From NCBI GenBank assembly GCA_003117195.1, contig BDSI01000173.1:62001-126000 (forward strand): a stretch of 64,000 nt of DNA. Reading direction: 5' to 3'. Origin of the DNA: Eudorina sp. 2006-703-Eu-15 (Eukaryota > Chlorophyta > Chlorophyceae > Chlamydomonadales > Volvocaceae). The notes below the pieces were generated by a model. The model saw only the letters and a program-made list of their open reading frames with translations. It was not told where the DNA came from and searched no databases. Below, piece by piece: positions 34,325-47,600 of this stretch (within the stretch, counting starts at the first letter, position 1; every line of letters starts with the position of its first letter). Both the position numbers and the translations under genes were made by a program.

Positions 34325-37033
34325 ACATAACTAACAACTGACAGCCGAAAGGCTGCCGTTCAGAACCTAGATTAGAAACTCTATTCGTTTCACTCCTGCC
34401 GTGTCTAAGCCGCAATTCTGTATGGTGGGCGGTGATGACGGGCTGCGTGCGCGCGTGTGATACACGCGATATGCCCACGCTTCTGTTGCTTCGTTTTGGC
34501 GGCATGGGTGCTTGGTGATTTCGCTACAACGGCTGCAAAGGCCGGCTTTGAGTGTAGTAGAGTCTTATGTACTGCGGCGAGCGACCTATTTACCGGGTTG
34601 TCGAGTGTCTGCTGAGGGTATGTACAATAAATATGCACAAGGATATAATAATACTATTCTTAATAATGATATACTTCTGCGCGAATTTTGCTTCCTCTGC
34701 CGCTGCAGGCATGCATGCATGGATGGATGGATGGATGCCGCATGCTTGCCTGTCACTATGACGACGGGTCATTACAAATGGGGCGTTAAAGTATGCGGTC
34801 GTTGGCGCGAAACGTTACAGCGCAACGCGGCCCAACGCGCTCTAACGCGCCCCTATCGCGGGTCACCCGTCGTCGCAGTGTGTGTACAGCAGGCTAAGTG
34901 ATAAAGGATTGCCAAGTCGCCAATAGAGCCGGCTGCTTTCCTTAGATTCAACCAAGGGGCCAACAATAAATGGGTGATCAGCAGCAGGAGTCCCCCAGCT
35001 GTGCACTTCTGCGTGTCTGGCCCGGTGATTGCCTGCTTGCGAGGTTATAGTTCCTGTTTTGGGTGTCTTGGTTACGATGACTTAGAGTCGGCGAAGGTAG
35101 GTGTGGCCGCCGCATGCCGGGGGCGTGCCGATCGCGGCCGTACAAGGCAATCCATTTCGCCGAACGCTAGCCGGCTGGCACACTACGTAAGGCCAAGTAA
35201 GGACAAAGTGCGCTGCACGACGGCAGCGGCGGCACGCGGCAGGTGTCACGGCAGGCAGGAACGGCAGCAGTGCAAGTCTGCTGCCTGCGAGGAGCTGAAT
35301 GGCACATTCGTCTCCGGCTTTCGACACACGCACCCAGCGGGGTCCGCCGTAACATCCTGAATAATAAAAAAAACACGCACCCCACACACGTGCCGCGTGG
35401 GGCTGTTGCGGACACAACGGTACGCCCTCCGACGCGGCCTGCACGCCGGCCTGACCCACCGAGAGAGGCAGCCCTGCCATGGCAAACATGGCTGGGCCCC
35501 ACGGGGTACCCCAACAGCAGTTCAGCTTGCCGTCGGCGTCTGCTGCCGCTGCTGTTGCGGGTTATACGCCGAGGCGCCGTTGTTTCTTATAGGTCTGGTG
35601 GACTCGGCCTGATGGTGCCTTGGCGATTGGTACTCTTGCTAAGCTAGCACGACACACCGATGGAACGCGAAGTGCCAAAAGCCGATGGTCATGTGCTACG
35701 TTTCGTGTACGAGTGATCTGGGCGTTTGTTTTGGCAACAGTGAAGCAAGCAGATTTGATCGGCTCTGCAGACAAAAATTGTGGGCGGCGATGAAATAATC
35801 TTGCTAATTTCGTCCGCACGGGATGGTGCGTCGTCCGACCGCCTGCGAGCGAGCGAGCATACTTTCCCTTATTTGCTGAAATTTCTGACAAGTGAGAATA
35901 CCCTGGATGCATTGGTGCTAAAGCTCAAGTTTAATTGTTCATGCTCTGCAGAAGAGTTTCGAAGTGCAGCAAGGTGGACAAGGGGCTTGACGCAAACTTT
36001 TTTGGAGGGTCCTGGAAGAGTGATGAAGATTATTGTCATGCGTAAAGTCGTGGTCTTCATGTTGCCGTGCGCAAACTCTATGAAATGAACTGGTAACGGT
36101 CTGGCATACGGACTTGTACCCAAAACCGACAGAAACTGTAGAAACCCGCGTGTATAAGTTCATGTATTCAGCTGTATGTTCTTTCGAAAAGTATTAGACG
36201 CAGGAGTATTGTAATATCGTATGAAGTTAGGGAGGTACCTGGAAGTGTGACCCGCCGACATTTGGGTTGTAAATTAAGACCAAGCTAAGGTTGATTGATT
36301 GATTGTTACGGCTCAGGTCATTTCCAAGCGGCCAGCTCCACCGAATAACAGAGGCGTCCCCGGTGATTTCGTACGGTGGATGGTTGGATTAAAATATCAA
36401 ATTTCAGTAGCAGTAGCAGCCGGTGGTCAATGAAACGCGCAGCTGTTCCGTGCTGCCCAAAAAACCTGCGCTCTAATCAGACAATTGTCATGACATGACC
36501 ATGTCACTATAAACATAGATATCCGTCCAGAATACCCGGATTGCGCGGGTACATTGGTTTGTTGCCATTCGTTGATCATATAATTCGGCAGGTTTCCCAG
36601 CTATGTATATCTGCTTCAGGTGATTTGTAACTTCGCTACCGGATCCCCGAGAATTTACGGTGCCCCCACATTCAAGCAAAGGAGAAGCTCTTTATGCAAT
36701 ATCAAAAGGTGAGATTACAATTGATTTTTGCATAAAATGTTACTTCGCGCCAGTTACCGCCACTGCTAGTTGTGCTTCTTGTATGACTAACCCGGACTAA
36801 CCCTTCACCAAATTACGCCCGCCTAGGTTTTCATCCCTAAGAGGTACATGAGAGTAACATATTATCCACTAAATAGTGTTTAAGGTTTATTGTGTTTGAT
36901 CATGTACCACATGATACCTTATTAGGCAGCAGCAGCAGGAAAGGGCGCGCCCCGGCGTTATGGTTACTACTCAGCCTTGGTGATTCTGGCCAGTGATGAT
37001 GACTTCTGCAGCGTTATTACCCATTCATATTGT

Positions 37034-37077
37034 CCTCTTTAACGCATTAGGCTCACCCGCGAGCGCACGCGTTAGGT
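37034..37077 (+). promoter_or_regulatory. Conserved promoter-proximal block of gene C
   Basis: CTCTTTAA, GCATTAGGCTCACCCGCG and GTTAGG appear in the same order as upstream of gene B, about 105-150 bases before the start codon. Confidence 0.45.
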
Positions 37078-37181
37078 CACACGCAGAGTTTTGATACTGG
37101 CGCATGATGTCGACAGGCAGCGAATGGCATTGACCTGATACTACCTGACTGTTCTTTCCAGCTACAAATTTCATTTCAATC

Positions 37182-37495
37182 ATGTATATTACCAACGCAA
37201 GGATCCTTCTTCCGCTCGTACTACTCTTTGTGGGCTTGGTAGACAGCAGCCTTGCGGGTAACTCATACTGTTGAATTTGACCATGACACCAATCACTTCG
37301 TCGATAACATTTGTTTGTGTTTTGCGAACGCAGGCCCGACGCTGCTGGCCGCAACACAGCGCCCGTTCTTCGCCGTCCAGAACACCATCGTGGCTAGCAG
37401 CTCGGACATCCAAAAGCTGTATGAACAGGCCGCAAATGTGTCCGCAATCGCCTACCTGCTCTTTGGAGCCGCGCAGCCCCTGGCGGCAACCTCGG
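37182..37495 (+). other. Gene C coding exons 1-2: signal peptide and N-terminal segment
   Basis: Exon 1 encodes a 25-residue secretory signal ending VDSSLAG at the splice junction. Exon 2 is 162 nt like that of gene B and differs by only a few residues (QKLYEQ for QILYEQ). Confidence 0.88.
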
Positions 37496-40400
37496 GTGCG
37501 TGCGGCTCTACACGCATGCGCGTGCGGCAGATTGGCATGGGCGGCACGGCGGGCAGCGGCACCCCGCGCGAACCACGCATGCACGAATAGTTCCGACTAA
37601 ACGAACCCCCGTCCCCTCACCGCCGTGTGATTAGGCGGGTCTGGCGCGGTTTCCGGGAGAGGCAATCCTGGCGCGCTGGTAACCTGGTGTAGTGGCCGGT
37701 ATGGCTGCGTGACCCCCCCCGGGTGATGGAGGATGGGTGCGCAGTCCTTGGTAGGGGTTGATGAGACGAGGCACCTACGAGCTATCTGGGCCCGTTGGCA
37801 CACCCGGTCGGGATACGGGTCCACCTTGTAACGGTTAATTCATTAATAAACGATCGATCATTTATCAAAACACGTACCATCGAAATCTAATAACGATGAT
37901 CATGCTCATGATTGACTTGTCAATACCTAAAAATGGGCAATAGATTGAGCAGACGACATGCGTTTCGGTGGACTGCAGGATCCTCGAACTTCTTCTTGCC
38001 TTACTTGACCCCCGACATCTTGCGGCTGTATGCGTCGAGGCCGGAGCGCTGTTCAGCCCCCGTCGTCAGCCAGCTGTACGTACTCTCGTGGAGTCTGTAC
38101 GGCGCGTCTCCCACCCTCAAGGTGCGTCACGCACGTCGGCCGAACGGACGCGAGCTGCCATGCAGCCGCCGCCCCTCGTCAGTGGCCCCGATCCCGTGCG
38201 TGCCGGCTGGGTCCGCCAGTGCTGGTTCGGGGGCGTTGCCTGCTTCGGCGGCCGGGTGGCCGCGCATGTCGGGGATCAGTCTTGGATGGCACTGCACGCA
38301 GACTGAAAAGCACAGTTTGGGTCGCTGGCGGCTTATCACAAAAAGCAGCCAGCGGCGCATTTATATCGTGCCCTGCCCACCGACGCACGGCGGGCCCCTT
38401 GCTCCCGCGCGCCACTCTCCTCGCCCCGTCAGGGCTGCCACTTCGACCTGTACACGGCCCTAGGCGCCACTTTCACCTGGGTCAGCCAAAACGTAGCCAG
38501 CAGGGCCCAGTTTGTGGATGGACAGCCGGAGGCCACCATCATGTGGCCCGACCTGCCGGATCTGTCCTCCAAGATGGCGCTGACGACGGCGGTCAAGAGC
38601 GCGCTGTCAGACGACAGCAGCAGCCTTCAATCGATAGGACACCTCCTGAATGTCAGCTGTGGGCTCGCGGCGGAGGACTTTGTCGCCCTTGCACCCACCA
38701 TCGTGGACGCGCTGATAAAGCTCCACGCTGACTTGCCCTTGCTTCAAGACGTCGCAACTGCGCTGCGCGCTGCGAATTTCGACGCTGAAGAAGACAGTGG
38801 TGAGTCAAGGCCGCTGCCGCAGCCGTACAACCGCCGCCGGATGCGGCGCCGCCATGCGCTGGACACGACGGCAGAGGCGAAGGCGAACGCTGTCCTCCTC
38901 AGTGCCGAAGAGCGCATCGCCCGACGGAACCTGCAGTCCGGCTACACGTACATCATGCCACCCAACACGTTCACAGTCCAGGGGCCAGCGAGGATGCCAG
39001 CCCTTCTGGTGCCCCTTGTGTTCAACGTCTTCCTGTACACCGACACGAACGGGGCCACTGGCCCGGCGAATTACGACCAGGCCCCCGCTTACCTGGACCG
39101 CATAGTCAGCCAGCTGAACCGCTTGGCAAAGCCGACGAACATCCAGTTTTTCATCAAGGTGAGGGCTGAGGAGGCAGAGGGCGGGCGTTAGAAGGTGTAA
39201 TGCTGCAAGGGTCGCACCGGTCGAATGAAGATTCATGGGTGTAAGGCAGCAGGGCTTATGGCTGTGAGGGACAGATGCATGGAGGATTGATCGTGCCGGT
39301 GCCTAGACGTGCGCAGACCTTAGCGGGTTGGGGCAGACGACGTTCGCAAAAACCTATTGGCGGTTGACGGGGCTATTACCGCCTCGACATCACGTCACTT
39401 CTGGATCGCCGGCATCGTGGCTACAGCTTTGCACGACCAACGTGATGAGCCAATGGCCACTTGGCCAAGTGCCGCGCACTGGTTATGGTCTGAGAGGCGT
39501 TAGGAATTTCACAGGAACCCCATACAAAAGTCAGTTGCTGCTGCATGTTTTGAAATCCGGCCTTCCCGCGCGAAGTAGTTCCGCTGGATACTACGCTGAA
39601 CATTCCTGCCCGAGTTGACGTTCACCCCGCCCCCTGTGCGTGTCCGCCGACCGATCGAGCCCCCCCCCACACACAGGAGGTGAAGAACAGCGCGACGCAG
39701 TACCCCAAGCTGCTGATATCGAGCCGAAGCGCATGGCTCAACCTGCCGTTCTGCACGGGGCATGGCTGTTTCGACGACGAGTCATTCGTGCAAGAGTAGG
39801 TGTTCATTGCCTGGATGCCTGCTGGCTTCTGATGACCGGAGGGCGGCGTGGATGGCGTCTTGGGTTTGCCTATCTTGCTAGCTACGTTGCAATAGGGGAT
39901 CGGTGCATGGAGGTGTGGGCGGGCGTGCTAAGTTGGGTCTTTGCTTCACCCATCAGTCCAGGCTGAAAGTAGATCTTGGTCTCGACGGGAGCGACTCAGG
40001 GCACATGTTCCGTTAGGACCCGCCGCCATCCCGCCCGGCCCCGTTATCGATCCCGTCGGATCCCGGAGTATTCATGACCGCCATCCTTTGCCCCTTTTTG
40101 ACAGTAGTGTTCGTCTCTTGTGCGTGGAGTTCACTGCTGCTGTATGTCGCCTGTTGGGGCCACGTACCCGGCCTGCCTCGCTCCCACCCGCGCTCCCGTC
40201 CTCCCGTGTCAGGCACATGACTGACTGGCCTCGCAGCCTCAATATCATGGTGGCGTCCGACACCACGGCCGGGCAGAATACCCTTGGCTACGCATATGTG
40301 CCATCGTAAGTCGGTGGAGGTACGATTTCACTAGAGCAGTACGCACAGAGTAATTTATGCACCTGTGCACGTATGTATCTGTCGAATGACGGACAGGTAG

Positions 40401-43400
40401 TTGTACAGATGTACGGAGACCCCTTCCTGCTGCGTGCCGTCCGGCTGGCCCCATTAAAGATAGACTCACAACTCCGTTGCGACCATCTATCTGGCGATGG
40501 CGGGCGGTGCAAAGGCTAGGTCAGGGCAGGCAGGCCCATAACCTCTCCACCCCGCCCCCGTATTAATGCATGACCCGCGGGGTCTGCTGTAACATCCTAA
40601 TAATAATGCCTCAGTTTAAGACCGCCGCTTATGATTACTGTATCTCCTTCTAGGCAGGGGACTGGATGGGGACTGTCACATATATATAGGCGATACACCG
40701 TTGCCTAGCGCGGAGGTCACAGTAGTTATTACCTGTATGTCGACTCCGTCGTGACGTCGCTCGATCGGTATGTCATTCTTGGTGCCCTGCACGCACGGCT
40801 GCTGCACGGCAGGTCGGATCTGTACCCGACCAACGGCTACATCTTCATCAGTTGGGATACCGTCGCCACCAGCGGGTACAACTCCGTGTCCCAGTACAAC
40901 GACGGTTCCATGGTGCTGCTGCACGAGATCTTCCACCACCTGGGCTTGCAGCACCCCTTTGGTGCCAAGCAAGCGTACTCGTGTGATGACGATGATTATG
41001 TCATCGACACTCCCACATCCTTTGGTAAGGTTGTCAATGAAGTGGTTGGATGTCTGGCGTTTCTGCGAACGCACCCTGGTATGCTACATCGTCTCTTGAT
41101 CTTGCGAAGCCTGGTTGTGGCCGCAGATTGCACGAAACGGCTAGGGCTAGGCTGCAGCAGTGCCATCCTGTATGTATGTTGACCTTGCATTCAATCCTCA
41201 CGAGTGCTTGCATGTGTTCTGAGGTAGGCAGAACAAGCATGCGTGACATGCAAGGGGCAGGGCGCTGCCCAAACGGACCCATACCATAGTAATTTGGTGC
41301 GTGCGTGTGTGTAGCCCCCTTGTTGCTGTCTTGAACGTCTCATCCACAGCTTGCGCTGTTGGTTGTCCAGTTCATTCCTTTCACCTTTTCACCGCGCGCG
41401 TCGATCGGTGCAGGACCCGCCTGGTACTACAACTCGGTCTACACCACCGCCCAAGCCTACTGCCTGCAGCTCTTTTGGGTACAGTACGGCGGCAAATGGG
41501 ATGCCGTGTACGACGCGAGGGCTTCGGGGCTGGGCATCCCAGAAGCGGACATGAACGCCTGGGCAGACTCGTGCCCCACCAAGGCCGGGTACGACGAACT
41601 GGGCAACTACATGACGTACAACGCGCCGGTGTGCTATGCGACACTCGGACACTTCACCGCTGGGCAGGCTCAGCGTGCGCACTACTTCACGGCGGAAATG
41701 CACCCCATCATGTACGCCTGGGGGCAGTACTACGCGCAGTACTCAGCGCCGCCGCCGCTTGCCTCCCCCCCACCCGAACCCTACACTGATATTTGCAAGG
41801 TAGGTAACCTGTCGCGCTCATACGTCGTGATCCCTCGCCTTCGCGACGCGACAAAAACCACAAGCAGGTTTCTGCCGCTCGCCTTGTCATGTCATTTTCT
41901 ACGACCCATTTCACTCATCTTGCCTTATTATCTCAAGGATCAGGTGTAAGCAATAATGTCAAGTTCAGGGGTATTGCGTGATTTTTTGCATCCTTTGTAA
42001 TTAAGGATTGCACGAAATAAGTAAGGCTGAAATAAACAGTAATATGGCTGGGCCATATTCATTTCTTCGAAACCAGTATTGTAAAACATGGTTTGGTGCG
42101 AATCCGTCCAGCATGAAGTTACTAACCACCAATGAAAGTGCTGGTTCATTATCATACCGCCTCAACTATCTATCACAACAACGAACAGAATGCGATCTAC
42201 CATATCAGTATCCTTTCACATATTAATACAAGACTCGTTCTGCGCGTTCATCTGTTTCGTCTGTGTTCAATTATTTTTAAATTGAAACTAAGCCAGACCC
42301 TGCAATTTTAACTATCAATAACAACAAGCTGTGACTGCTGCTGACAGCATCAAACAGGCAACCAGAGTCAAGAAGTTGAACCTCATGCGTATGTCTGTCA
42401 CAACAGCAGACAGCTCCAGACAGTGCCTGACAACTCCTCTAGCTGGCTGTTTGGCCACTATGACGAAAGCCACCCGGAGCTGATAAAGACTTTTCCTGAC
42501 AGCTCGCCTAGTCTGTCAGAGCATGTCTCGTCCCCGGTAGTTGGCGCGTGCGTGCCACATGTGGCACCGCAGGCTTGCCCTTAATCGGTTTCTCCCATAC
42601 ATGCCTGCTTCTGCGTCACGCCGCCTCAGGCGACGTCTTCAAGCTGCGCGTGCAAAGCCAGCTGGACCTACTATGGCACGTCTTACTCGTACTGCGGTCA
42701 GATATCGGCCACGTCGAATCGGCTCTGGTGAGACAGACATGTGCGATTACCATACCTCCAGGGACGCGTCGGTTTCGTCGCACATGAATGAAGCATTCCA
42801 AGATATGGCTGAAACTTGCGCAAAGGAAATATTTCTTCCGAGCCTTCTTAGCGCTGGGCGACTTTTGAGAGGATTAGGTTTCAGGGCGACGATACCCGGA
42901 CGTACAGCCGTACGTACGACAACTGATACCGACTGAATGGTGATACTCCAGCTTTAGGGCACTCGATGTGAAGAAGCTATTCACTGACGTGGACGTGGAT
43001 TTGTTTCTTTGCGCGTTGCTTGGTTGATTGGATATCCAAGTCGGTGTTGCCCACCCATCGCCGTCTCCGCATGAATATTATCTTCTTGCCCTCGCCAGGT
43101 GCGAGGTGGCGAATGCTACGGCCTGCGCGGTCTGTGGAAACCTGACGAGGTGCATCGCCACGTGTAGCAGTAAGTCCTTTTACACACGCAGAACAGGTCA
43201 CCAAGCTGGCGGAATTCGTTATCATTATAATAATAATGTATGATGATGGTGTTGTTGTTTATTATAATGATATTTGATAGTAGTATAAAAGTAGTAATAA
43301 TAAATAGAATACAAATTAAGAAAATATATTTATAATAATTACAGCAGCAAGCAACAACGCCTCTGATAGTTGTCGATCTACCTTCCTGGCAGGTAATAGT

Positions 43401-44595
43401 AAGTCACACTTTCCTCCAACTGACCTTCCTTCTTTCTCTGTATAACACCGCAGCTGCTGCGACCCCTACGGCGTGCAAGCTCACTGCTCTTCCGGGAATG
43501 AAGCCACCACCACCGCCGCCGCCACGGCCGCCCTCGCCGCCACCCTACCCGCCGCCGCCGCCGCCAAGGGCGATCCCTTCTGCGTGCCAGGTGGGCGCAC
43601 CCAGCATTAATCTCCGATCGAGTAGTTCCGAGTCTTTCCATTCCCTGTTCCCATCGATTATTACTATTGTAATAGTGTAATAATGTCAGAAATATAACAT
43701 GTTCATAATACCTACGTAATAAGACAAATAGTAATATTGTGACGTGTGCATGATTCCCAAGATATCCGAAGAGAATCGCCCTGCGCGGATCGCCCCTGCG
43801 CGCAGATCGCGGTCAACGGTTGCGCCTGCCGCAGCTCGTGGTACTTTGGGGACGGCATGTACGCCTCGTACTGCGGGTCGCCGGACGGCAGCAGTCAGCT
43901 CTGGTAGGTCGGTGGATGGCAGGACAGGTTTAGCTAGGGCAAGGCGGTGTAGGAGTTTGTAAGGCAGTGTAGTTATAGGGCCAGACTGGCTTGCTGATGC
44001 AAGAGCACCATCTCTTGCTTGCATGGTATGCTGAACATACATCGCCAGTATAACGCCCGGCGTGCGTAGTCGTAACTATTACTACTATTATCTATTATGA
44101 TATAATTATTTTTTTATTTTTATTGTTGTTGTATACATAATTGTAATTATTGCATTATATTGCACAATAATGTTATTTGTCATCTTTATACATCATCATA
44201 CATCCACTACGGGTACACGCTCACGCACGTGCAAATTCGTCCAGGTGTATGGTGTCGCCCACGTGTCCGTCGTACCGATCAGCGCCGTACCAGTGGTGCT
44301 CCGCGTCCCTAAACGCATCGTACTGCAACAGTGAGTGTCGTCTGGAGTTCAGCTTCCGTACGTCCGGCGGCTTCCATATGTATTTTAAGCTATTCGTACT
44401 TTGGACTTGCTTCAATTGATCAGGCGCGCGCGCTCATTTGGTCGTGCTCATCATCCCGTGATGCATGTCATGGGAATGCAACACTGATTCTTCATCAGTT
44501 TTACTGTCACTCGCCGCCCCTGCTGGGATGCGGTGAACCATGGATGAAATTAGTGAAAATGCGGATGATACCACGCCGCCACCACCGGAAATACG

Positions 44596-44679
<84 letters not shown>

Positions 44680-47600
44680 TCACATGACACAATCGCAGGC
44701 ACGACGTTTTACTTCTCCACTACGCGGATACCTCCAACACCACCGCCGTTACCTCGGCCTCCACCGCCGTCACTTCTACCTCCACCGACCCTCTCCTCCC
44801 CTCCTCCAAGACCATCTCCACCCTTGGCACCAAAGCCACCATCACCAATGCGACCAACTGCTCCCAGTAGGCCCCCATCCCCGCTCCCTCCCCAGCTGCC
44901 TTCTTCGCCAAAGCCGCCATCTCCAATCCCGACGTCGCCGCCGTCTCCTCGGCCCCCCAGCCCCTCTCCGCCCCCCTCTCCCAGCCCTTCAATGCCTCCG
45001 TCGCCGCGACCTCCAAGCCCATCGCCGCCTTCACCCAGACCCCCAAACCCTTCACCACCTATATTATCACCTAGCCCTCGTGATAAGCATCCGTCGCCGC
45101 GGCCTTCAAGCCCCTCGCCGCCCCCATCTCCACGCCCTCCAAAGCCACCTTCGCCACCACCTCGACGACCCTTGCCACCGTCGCCGCTACCTCCTAGGCC
45201 CTTGCCACCGTCGCCGCGGCCCCCAAGCCCGGCACCTCGTCGACCAAAAAAACCACTCCTGTCCCCATGGCCACCGAGCAGCCGCCTCTCGCCACCGCCT
45301 TCCCCACGTGTTCCCTCGCCAGCCTCTTCTCTCTCCCTTCTCCTCCTTCCGCCGTCGTCGCCTCGAAGCCTACCCCTTGAGTCCTATACGCCTTCTTTGA
45401 TGCCGCCGCCTCTTTCGCCACAACCGCCCCGCCCTCCACCACGCCCTCACCCGCCACCCTCATCACCAATTCTGCCGGCACCCGCGCCATATTCCGCCTC
45501 GCCTTGGCCACCGCAAGTTGTATCGTCATCGCCTCCTGCTGCTGCTGGGCGGCTCTCGTCGTCGTCGCTGCGTACGCCACAGTTAGGATCTTCATCACCG
45601 GCGTCGCCCCCGCCGCCGGCAGCACTCACGCCAACCATCACAGGTATAAATAAAGCGCACGCCGCTGTATGTATGACGCACTGCTAGCTGCGCATATGAT
45701 GAGGCGTGTTGCTACGTTGGGTCTGAACGAACCTAGGCACAGTTTGTGTGTGCATGCATGTATGTATAGTATGTGTGGACAGGAGGCAGGCGCACGTGCG
45801 GGCGCCCATGCATGTCATGCGGCATGGCATGCATGGATGCATCCATGTTGGATTTCGGAGCGAGGAAGAGGGCGGCGAGGGTGGAGAAATAGCAGTACAG
45901 CAGTTTGCGCATATTGTGTACGTACGCACGGCAATTATTACTCGCTCGGCGGCATGTTCTGCCCGCCGCACGGAATGGATAAACAGAATACACTCGCTCG
46001 TCCCATCCCTTGTTTATTTGCTGTTCATCATTCCTTGCGATCAATCGAGGCACGCACATCTTGCTTGCGCGCTATGCGCGCACACCCTTGCTTGGGTCCC
46101 TACCTGGCTCCGCGTGCCCCGAAACCAAATAAAACCACATCTGGACGTTCGTATATACAGGAGGCGGTACGACTTCGACGAATACTGTAGCGCAACTGAA
46201 CGGCAGCCTCACCCTCGCCGCCGACTGCGGGATGCTGACGGACTCGTCCCAGTCGGGCAACCTGACTCGAGACTTGCTGCAGGAGCTGGCCCGAGTGTTT
46301 GGGGTGAGTCGTCGCTCGTCACTTTTTTTCCGGTTGACCCGCACGCAAGGGCTAATGCGTGCGCAGCAGTATCAGCACCGGTGCACATGGCCTTGCGATT
46401 TGCAAATACATTTTACAATATATGGTTCTGGCACGACTTTTATGGCACGACATATATGCCCCTGGAGTTCCAGGTTCGACCACGACCGAGAGCGGGCCGA
46501 AGACCCTCGATAGGAAGAGGGCAAGGGTGCCCCCATGTCGATGGACGGTGAAGGACCCGATTAAAGTGACCTGCGAGCTGACCAGGAGCGGAGTTGACGC
46601 CTTAGTTGATTCGGCAGATTCCGCTGGATGCCGGTGGTGGGTGCTGAACCCGGGAAGAGCACTGATTTCGGAGAAGTCGGCATGGGAGACTGGATGAGGG
46701 TGCCCCGAAATACCGGGGAAGGTAGGGACTGCCAGGTTAGTGGCCACGGGTGAAGCTGAACCCCCCCATCCCACACAATCATTTTACAAATTTGCGGGAG
46801 GTGCCGTTCGTTGCTTACATGTCCATGACCGTAACCCATGGTTTGCTTCTTGGCCTACTTGGCCCGAGAGCCTGACCAATCTATGTACAGATCCCGGCGT
46901 TTTCTCTGTACACACTTTCTCTGCATGTCAAAGCCGCACAACCATACATGTGTATCTCCGTTCGTTTGCCGTACACGCACGTGCCGCCGCCGGCAGGTGC
47001 CCTCTGGCTCCACCCGCATCCGTGCACTGGTGTGCGGCTCCATCGTGGTGTCGTACACTGTGGACTTCCCGGCCGGCACCCCCTCGGCGGTAAGCAAGTT
47101 CCACTGCGCGCCTGCTGCGTGGCGCGCGGCAGGAAAGCGGTCGGTCGGTCGGTCTACACACACGCACGTGTACGCAACAAATAAAGACCATTCACAACAC
47201 AACAAATAAACAAACAGCAGCATATGCACGTTCGCCCGCGTCGGGCTCATCACCGCCGGAGATTCTGTGGGTGGTTGATATATGGGAAAGGGAAGATTAC
47301 TCCTGGACTGCGAAGCCCAAGCGTGTTTAGAATCGCAACCCAAGCGTGTGTTAAGGGGACCGCCGATGTTAGGGTTGGGAGTCGGCATTGGTCACCAGCA
47401 TGTATTTTGTTCACGCAAGTTTCCGCCTGCGGCCCCTACGCGTGTTAGCAGGCTCCCGAAACCATTTCCTGGTATGTGGCCGGACACACTGACCCGACCC
47501 GCCTGACGCGCACATCTCGGGCTGTCCCTTAAGCCGTGGCGGCACAAGGTCACTTATTACATCGGGGCCGGACTCGTACCCGACTGAAAAGCCGGACTGT

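Larger units (their letters stand above)
30811..37181. other. Spacer between genes B and C
   Basis: The first part (30811 to about 31450) is homologous to the 3' flank of gene C and is probably 3' UTR. No coding region is supported in the rest; open frames are short and lack paralog support. It holds a hAT-type element (33279-33785), a T-poor segment with two hairpins (about 33880-34324), a copy of the recurrent GGGGTCCGCCGTAACATCC motif (35338-35357), and more AT-rich DNA from about 35650 up to gene C. Confidence 0.6.

Noticed and set aside
44540..45400. Open frame with a run of Ile from the CAT repeat, entering the gene C stalk
   Set aside because: It reads through an acceptor conserved with gene B, and in a different frame from the PPSP reading.
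46430..46870. Possible third SINE in gene C intron 15, with CCAGGTTCGACC resembling a B-box
   Set aside because: No convincing A-box at the right distance, no target duplication and no second copy in the window.
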